Source of the DNA: CADCTB01 sp036269435
GTDB lineage: Bacteria > Actinomycetota > Acidimicrobiia > Acidimicrobiales > AC-14
Direction of reading: 5' to 3'
DNA: 9,996 bases
Assembly: GCA_036269435.1 (NCBI GenBank)
Contig: DATASA010000217.1
Coordinates: forward strand, 1 to 9,996
The position numbers and the translations under genes were made by a program. The notes beneath the pieces are model-generated. The model was not told the origin of the DNA, searched no databases, and saw only the letters and a program-made list of their open reading frames with translations. Positions 5,510 through 9,996 of the stretch are shown piece by piece (positions within the stretch are counted from its first letter, which is position 1; every line of letters begins with the position of its first letter).

Positions 5510-7044
5510 CGGGCGGGATGACCGCCGGGCACAACCTGGCCGACGTCCTCGAACGCCGGGCCGCGCTCGGCGGGTGGGCCGACGACGTGGCCTTCCTCGT
5601 CGACGGCCGGACGTTCTCCCACGCCGAGGTCCACGCCGGTGCGGCCCGGGCCGCGTCGCTGCTGGCCGCCGCCGGGGTGGGCGGCGGGGACCGGGTGCTG
5701 ATCGCCCTGCCCGACGGCATCGAGTTCGCATGGTGTTTCCTCGGCGCCGTCCGCGTGGGCGCAGTGGCCGTCCCGGTCAACCCCCGGCTGACCGCCGCCG
5801 ACCACGCCGAGGCCGCCGCGCTCGCCGCGCCTGCCGTGGTGGTGTGCGGCGCCGAGTTGGCCGGGCGCTTTTCCGGGCGGCGGGTCGTCGAGGCCGACGG
5901 GCTGGAGGCGGCGCTGGCCGCGCACGCGCCGAGCGAACCCGCGACCGTCGCCGCCGGCGACGCGGCCTACGCCCAGTTCACGTCGGGTACCACCGGCGCG
6001 CCCAAGGCGGCCGTGCACGCCCACGCCGACCCGCTCGTCTACTTCGATGCGTTCGCCCGGCGGGCGATCGCCCTGACGCCGACCGACGTGGTGTTCTCGG
6101 TCTCGAAGCTGTACTTCGCCTACGGGCTCGGCAACTCGCTGTTCTTTCCCTTGCTCGCCGGGTGCAGGGCTGTCCTGCACGCCGAGCATCCCCGGGCCGA
6201 CGACGTCGCCGACCTGGTCGCCCGCCACCGGGCGACCGTGCTGTTCGGCGTGCCGACGTTCTACGCCCGCCTCGTCGCCTCGGGCCGGTGCGAGCCGTGG
6301 TCGTCGTTGCGGGTGGCCGTCTCCGCGGGCGAGACCCTGACCGTCTCCCTCGACCGGCGGGCGCGGGCGCTGCTCGGCTGCCCGGTCCTCGACGGCGTCG
6401 GCTCGACCGAGGTGGGCCAGACGTTCGCCAGCAATACCCTCGACCGGTCCCGGGAGGGCACGGTCGGCGCCGCCCTCGCCCCCTACCGCGTCGAGGTGCG
6501 CGACGACCGCGGGCGGGCCGTCCCTGCCGGCCGGCCGGGCGACCTGTGGGTGGCGGGCCCGACGCTGCTGCGCGGCTACCTCGCCGGAGAGACGATCGTG
6601 CGCCGCGACGGGCCGTGGCTGTGCACCGGAGACCGGGCTGTGCTCGACGGCGACGGGTTCGTGCACCTCCGGGGCCGGACCGACGACATGGACCAGGTCG
6701 GCGGCATCTCGGTGTCGCCGGTCGAGATCGAAGCGGTGCTCAGCCGCCACCCGGCGGTGGGCGAGGTCGCCGTCGCCGGGGTCGTCGGCCGCGACGGTGC
6801 CTCACGGCTGGAGGCGTTCGTCGTCGCCGCGCCCGGCGCAGCGTCGGAGTCCCGCGTCGAGGACGAGCTGGTGGCCCTGGCCCGTGCCGAGCTGGCCGCG
6901 TTCAAGGTGCCCCGGTCGGTGGCCTTCGTGGAGGCGCTGCCCCGCACACCGACCGGCAAGCTCCGCCGCTTCGTCCTGCGCAGCGGGACCTGGCCGGGCG
7001 AGGCCGGTCAGGTGGCGCAGGCGGCCCCGAACCGCTCCAGGTAG
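5506..7044 (+). CDS. Benzoate-CoA ligase family aryl-CoA ligase
   Basis: This 512-aa AMP-forming ligase should activate an aromatic carboxylic acid to its acyl-CoA thioester via an acyl-adenylate. Core motifs are QFTSGTTGAPK (157-167, ATP loop), TGD (374-376), the hinge region GRTDDMDQVGG (390-400) and PRTPTGKLRR (479-488, with catalytic K485). Two segments place it with benzoate/4-hydroxybenzoate-CoA ligases rather than fatty-acid ligases: LYFAYGLGNSLFFPL (202-216) and LDGVGSTEVGQTFASN (295-310), both lining the aromatic pocket in that family. Length is normal. Relatives usually have GSTE..H and DDM.KV; here Q305 and DQ (396-397) replace these, so substrate or kinetics may differ. The GTG start at 5506 overlaps the hypothetical gene's stop and has GGGGA upstream at 5495-5499. 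The 3' end overlaps the convergent sulfotransferase gene by 37 bp. It likely feeds the PaaA-like oxygenase or a carrier-protein system (inference). Confidence 0.92.
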   Translation: MTGGMTAGHNLADVLERRAALGGWADDVAFLVDGRTFSHAEVHAGAARAASLLAAAGVGGGDRVLIALPDGIEFAWCFLGAVRVGAVAVPVNPRLTAADHAEAAALAAPAVVVCGAELAGRFSGRRVVEADGLEAALAAHAPSEPATVAAGDAAYAQFTSGTTGAPKAAVHAHADPLVYFDAFARRAIALTPTDVVFSVSKLYFAYGLGNSLFFPLLAGCRAVLHAEHPRADDVADLVARHRATVLFGVPTFYARLVASGRCEPWSSLRVAVSAGETLTVSLDRRARALLGCPVLDGVGSTEVGQTFASNTLDRSREGTVGAALAPYRVEVRDDRGRAVPAGRPGDLWVAGPTLLRGYLAGETIVRRDGPWLCTGDRAVLDGDGFVHLRGRTDDMDQVGGISVSPVEIEAVLSRHPAVGEVAVAGVVGRDGASRLEAFVVAAPGAASESRVEDELVALARAELAAFKVPRSVAFVEALPRTPTGKLRRFVLRSGTWPGEAGQVAQAAPNRSR

Positions 7045-8165
7045 GGCGCGAACGGGGCGTCCACCTCGGCGCCGGTCAGGCCGAACCGGTCGAGGTCGTA
7101 GTCGTGGCGGCCGTGGCGGTGCTGCGGGTTGGCCGCGGTCCAGTTACGGATCCGCGCCTCGACGACCGAGCTCAGCGGGCGGCCGAGCGCCCGGTACACC
7201 CCCCGGGTCGCCCCGACCGGGTCGGCGACGAGCTGGGAGTAGGCGACGTCGACGATCGAACCGTCGCGGCCGCCGGCCACGTCCCGTACCGCCAGCGCCC
7301 GGGCCATGGCGGTCGACGCTCTGGCCAGCGCCTGGCGGCCGATGATCACGGGGGAGACGGAGTCGCTGTAGGCCTGGCGCAGGGTGGCGATGAGGCTGGC
7401 ATACGAGGCCACCGCCTGGCGAGGGTGGCGGTGGCAGATCACGACGGTGCAGCCCGGGAGCGCCAGGCGCAGGGCGTCGAGGTGGCCGAGGTGGCTGGGC
7501 GACTTGAGCGCCCACCGCGTGCCGGCGGGCCCGGACGCGGAGAGCACCCGGAGCTGGAGGGCGTAGTGCGCGTACTCGGCGGCGAGCGGCGCGGTGGCCA
7601 GCCAGTCCGCGTAGTCGCGGGCGTCGAACATGTCGTCGAAGTGCTGGCTGGCGAAGGTGTTCTGGAGGAGGGCGTCGCACTCCTCCGGGCCGGTCGGGGT
7701 CGAGCGGTGGATGGCCGCGAAGCCCGGCACCAGGCGGTGGAAGGCGGCGAGCCAGCGCGCGGCCTGGGCCTGCAGCTGCTCGGCCGACGGGCCGTCGGCC
7801 TGGGGCGGCACCGGGTGCAGCGCCTCCCACGTCCGCAGCACGCGGTGGGCGGGGTCCAGCGCGAGCAGGTTGTGGAGCAGGGTCGTCCCTGTGCGGGGCA
7901 GGCCGGTGACGACCACCGGGGCGGCCAGGGGCCGGTTGGCCACGTCGGGACGGGCGTCGAGGTGGTCCTGGACGTAGCGCAGGTTGCGCAGGCGGCGGAC
8001 CGCGGTCCGGTGCAGCACGTCCTGGCCGGCGGGGTTGAGGGCGGCCGTCCGGTGGCACGAGCGGATCAGCAGGTCGAGCGTCCCGGCGAAGGGCACTTCG
8101 CCGTCCCAGGGCCCGGCCCGGACCGCAGCCTCCGCGACGAGGTCGCCGATCAGCGCGGCCGCCAC
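7008..8165 (-). CDS. PAPS-dependent sulfotransferase family protein (Sulfotransfer_3 type)
   Basis: This 385-aa protein resembles the large actinobacterial sulfotransferase family that transfers sulfate from PAPS to a hydroxyl or amine. VVTGLPRTGTTLLHNLLALDP (85-105) is the 5'-phosphosulfate loop. WALKSPSHLGHLDAL (218-232) and VVICHRHPRQAVASYASL (241-258) form the core that includes the 3'-phosphate binding site (R246 and S254 are likely contacts). Relatives mostly have RDP where this has RHP. Length fits the family, and no signal peptide is seen, so it is probably cytoplasmic. The start is uncertain. GTG 8165 overlaps the upstream ligase gene by 16 bases and has no clear ribosome binding site. 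CTG 8153 would form a CTGA overlap with that gene's stop, like the GTGA junctions elsewhere. TTG 8174 is also in frame. It is last in the minus-strand unit and converges on the aryl-CoA ligase. It suggests a sulfated product or a sulfate used as a leaving group. Confidence 0.88.
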   Translation of the reverse strand: MAAALIGDLVAEAAVRAGPWDGEVPFAGTLDLLIRSCHRTAALNPAGQDVLHRTAVRRLRNLRYVQDHLDARPDVANRPLAAPVVVTGLPRTGTTLLHNLLALDPAHRVLRTWEALHPVPPQADGPSAEQLQAQAARWLAAFHRLVPGFAAIHRSTPTGPEECDALLQNTFASQHFDDMFDARDYADWLATAPLAAEYAHYALQLRVLSASGPAGTRWALKSPSHLGHLDALRLALPGCTVVICHRHPRQAVASYASLIATLRQAYSDSVSPVIIGRQALARASTAMARALAVRDVAGGRDGSIVDVAYSQLVADPVGATRGVYRALGRPLSSVVEARIRNWTAANPQHRHGRHDYDLDRFGLTGAEVDAPFAPYLERFGAACAT

Positions 8166-9751
8166 CGCTCGCAACCGTCGGCACCGGCCGCCAGCACCGA
8201 CGCGGCCAGCGCCTGACGGTCGACCTTGCCGATCTTGGTCCGGGGGATGGTGTCGACCACGCACAGCTCGTCGGGCAGCTTGTGGCGGGCGAGGACAGGG
8301 GCGAGGAACTCGCGCAGGTCGGCCAGCGTCGGCGAGCCGGCGGCGGCGGGGACGACGCACGCGCAGATGGCCTCGCCGACGACGGGGTCCGGCGTGGCCA
8401 CCACCGCGCTGTCGGCCACCCCCGGGTGCAGGCGGACCGCGGTCTCCACCTCGCTCGGCGACACGTGCAGGCCGCCCCGGTTGATCAGCTCCTTGAGCCG
8501 GCCCAGGACGTACACCGTCCCGTCCGGGTCGATCCGGCCCAGGTCGCCGGTGCGGTACCACCCGTCGGTGGCGGCATCGGGTGCCTGCCAGTACCGGACC
8601 GGGTGGGCCGCTCCGAAGGCCAGCTCACCGATCTCGCCCGGTGCCAACACGGTGGCGCACCCCGGTTCGAGCACGGCGACCGTGCCGTCCGGTGGCGTGC
8701 CGTCGGGCCCCTTGAACACCCGTCGACCGACCGAGCCGCGGCGGATCTCGTCGCGGTCGGTGGTGGCGACGGTGAAGTTCTCGCTGCAGCCGTACACGTA
8801 GAGCAGGTCGACGCCCAACCGGTCGTAGATCTCCTCGACCAGGGGTGGGGGCAGGTTGGATGCCGCGGAGATGGCCCAGCGCAGCGTGCCGGTGTCGTGG
8901 CGGCTCGGGTCCAGGGCCCCGAGGAGCAGGGTGAAGTGCGCGGGCATCCCGGGCAGCACGGTGACCCTCTCCTCGGCGATCACGCGCAGGGCGTGGCCGG
9001 CCGTGAACCGCTCGGCCAGCACGAGCCGGCCCCCGCTCAGCAGGGCGAGCATGGCCAGGCGCATGCCGAAGACGTGGGAGACCGGCAGGTACAGCAGGTG
9101 CACGTCCTGCGGGCCGGGCCGGAACGCGTCGGCGAAGAACTGCATCTTGGCCCAGCACGCCGGCAGCGTCTCCATCACCGCCTTGGGGCGACCCGTCGTG
9201 CCCGAGGTCAGCAGCAGCAGTCCCGTCTCGTGGCGGTCGCGGTTCCTCGGCTCGAACGGTGGCGCCACGCCGTCGCCGCCCAGCAGGCCGGCCATCGGCA
9301 GGGCGCCGGCAACGTCGGGGTCGGCGTCGCTCCCGGCCCCGTGGACCACGAGGATGGTGGCCGGCCGGGCCGCCCGCACCGCCCGCAGGGCGGCAGTCGG
9401 ATCGGGCGTTCCGGCCGGTGGTTGGAAGACGAGCACCTTCGCCTCGGTCCGGTCGACCAGCCAGGACAGCTCCGCCCCGGTGAGGTCGTTGTCCGTGCCG
9501 ACGTGGATGGCCCCGCAGGCCCAGGCGGCGTTGATGGCCACGGCGTGCTCCGGGCAGTCGCGGAGCTGGCAGACGATGCGGTCACCCGGTTCCACCCCCA
9601 GGCGCACGTAGGCGCGGGCCAGGTTCTCGACCTTCGCCCACAGCTCCGCATAGCTGATGGTGACGCCGCCAAAGGTGAGGGCAGGGCGGTCCGGCCAGCG
9701 CCGGCAGGCGGCGTGAAGGCTGGGCTCGAGCCGGTCGGTGGCCGCCGTCAC
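8150..9751 (-). CDS. AMP-forming acyl-CoA/acyl-carrier ligase (ANL superfamily)
   Basis: This 533-aa adenylate-forming enzyme activates a carboxylic acid as an acyl-AMP and passes it to CoA or a carrier-protein thiol. Motifs are LLTSGTTGRPKAVM (180-193), LPVSHVFGM (222-230), YVYGCSEN (318-325, in place of the usual YGxTE), YRTGDLG (399-405), GRLKELINRGG (417-427) and PRTKIGKVDR (503-512, with catalytic K509). The overall style resembles cyclohexanecarboxylate-, 4-coumarate- and 2,3-dihydroxybenzoate-type ligases more than long-chain fatty acid ligases, but the substrate cannot be assigned. GTG 9751 was chosen because it overlaps the upstream stop as GTGA, matching the other junctions; ATG 9766, five codons upstream and in frame, is the alternative. 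It is distinct from the benzoate-CoA ligase-like enzyme in the window, so the locus activates at least two acids, or one acid in two ways. Confidence 0.9.
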   Translation of the reverse strand: MTAATDRLEPSLHAACRRWPDRPALTFGGVTISYAELWAKVENLARAYVRLGVEPGDRIVCQLRDCPEHAVAINAAWACGAIHVGTDNDLTGAELSWLVDRTEAKVLVFQPPAGTPDPTAALRAVRAARPATILVVHGAGSDADPDVAGALPMAGLLGGDGVAPPFEPRNRDRHETGLLLLTSGTTGRPKAVMETLPACWAKMQFFADAFRPGPQDVHLLYLPVSHVFGMRLAMLALLSGGRLVLAERFTAGHALRVIAEERVTVLPGMPAHFTLLLGALDPSRHDTGTLRWAISAASNLPPPLVEEIYDRLGVDLLYVYGCSENFTVATTDRDEIRRGSVGRRVFKGPDGTPPDGTVAVLEPGCATVLAPGEIGELAFGAAHPVRYWQAPDAATDGWYRTGDLGRIDPDGTVYVLGRLKELINRGGLHVSPSEVETAVRLHPGVADSAVVATPDPVVGEAICACVVPAAAGSPTLADLREFLAPVLARHKLPDELCVVDTIPRTKIGKVDRQALAASVLAAGADGCERWRPR

Positions 9752-9996
9752 GGGGTGAGCACCCATGGGGTGGCCGGGGCCCGGCACGTCGGCGAGAGGG
9801 GCTCGAAAAGCGGGGCCAGGCGGGCGTCGCCGGGGACGTCGGCCAGGTCGCTGGACACGATGGCGCAGAGAATGCCGGCGTCGCCCAGCAACTTCGCCCA
9901 GTGCCGGGGGCTGGCGGCAGCGATGGAGTCGGCCACCCGCTGCTCGGTGTCGCGGTGGGAGCCGCGGCTCTCCTCCACCCCGCACACCTCGCACAA
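9748..9996 (-). CDS. Probable C-terminal end of a family III (CaiB/BaiF) CoA-transferase, cut by window
   Basis: The last 82 codons of a gene that begins beyond the right edge are visible. The pattern fits the C-terminal part of CaiB/BaiF CoA-transferases: a Cys-Glu-Val-Cys-Gly segment followed by an acidic stretch, a helix ending in HWAKLLGDAGILCAIVSSDLADV, then a loose tail ending in PATPWVLTP. In that family the corresponding part reads roughly as W...L..aGvp.a.V.....v, with a final proline-rich strand. These enzymes move CoA between acids, so it could recycle or load CoA onto an acid in the pathway. The catalytic aspartate lies in the N-terminal domain, outside the window. The stop overlaps the ligase start (GTGA), so it belongs to the same unit. 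With only the tail visible, another family is possible. Confidence 0.55.
   Translation of the reverse strand: MCEVCGVEESRGSHRDTEQRVADSIAAASPRHWAKLLGDAGILCAIVSSDLADVPGDARLAPLFEPLSPTCRAPATPWVLTP

Noticed and set aside
3932..5731. A 599-codon open frame on the minus strand opposite the SDR, oxygenase, hypothetical and ligase genes
   Set aside because: It runs antisense across four genes with family motifs or operon overlaps, and its product shows no domain structure.
7024..7058. Inverted repeat GCCCCG (7024-7029) and CGGGGC (7053-7058) as a terminator
   Set aside because: The stem is only six pairs with a 23-base loop and no U-run, and it lies inside coding sequence; such matches are common in GC-rich DNA.
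5211..8216. A 1001-codon open frame on the plus strand
   Set aside because: It overlaps the aryl-CoA ligase in another frame and the sulfotransferase on the opposite strand. Its product is a low-complexity Arg/Gly/Pro/Ala string with no domain; long shadow frames are expected at this GC content.
8150..9994. N-terminal extension of the ligase up to the window edge (614 codons)
   Set aside because: The first 80 or so residues are an Arg/Gly/Pro-rich read-through of the upstream gene in another frame. The ligase fold begins near GTG 9751, which overlaps the upstream stop.

Overview
The window is very GC-rich DNA (clearly above 70% by eye). Third codon positions are almost always G or C, and GTG starts and TGA stops are frequent. 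This suggests a high-GC actinobacterium; genus cannot be read from it. The sequence is almost entirely coding. I support ten genes, two of them cut by the window edges, and see no RNA genes, insertion sequences or CRISPR arrays.

There are three compact transcription units. Unit 1 (minus strand, from 3268 leftwards past position 1) encodes a Sfp-type 4'-phosphopantetheinyl transferase, a GT1/MGT-like glycosyltransferase and a class III PLP aminotransferase whose last residues lie outside the window. Unit 2 (plus strand, 3316-7044) encodes an SDR oxidoreductase related to the MFE-2/hydroxyacyl-CoA dehydrogenase type, a PaaA-like di-iron aryl-CoA oxygenase, an unrecognised small protein and a benzoate-CoA-ligase-type aryl-CoA ligase. 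Unit 3 (minus strand, from beyond 9996 down to 7008) encodes the C-terminal end of a probable family III (CaiB/BaiF) CoA-transferase, an AMP-forming acyl-CoA/acyl-ACP ligase and a PAPS-type sulfotransferase. Units 1 and 2 diverge from a gap of about 47 bp. Units 2 and 3 converge and overlap by 37 bp.

Most same-strand junctions are start/stop overlaps of the form GTGA, which implies translational coupling. The two exceptions carry CTGA at the same place, so two CTG starts are possible.

Together the genes look like part of a biosynthetic (secondary-metabolite) locus. An aromatic acid would be activated as a CoA thioester, and its ring oxidised by a PaaA-like enzyme acting without the usual partner subunits. 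An SDR with an altered active site would then act on it, followed by carrier-protein assembly (implied by the phosphopantetheinyl transferase), amination, glycosylation and sulfation. The pathway order and product are inference. No carrier protein, PKS or NRPS gene lies in the window, so the assembly enzymes, if they exist, must be outside it.
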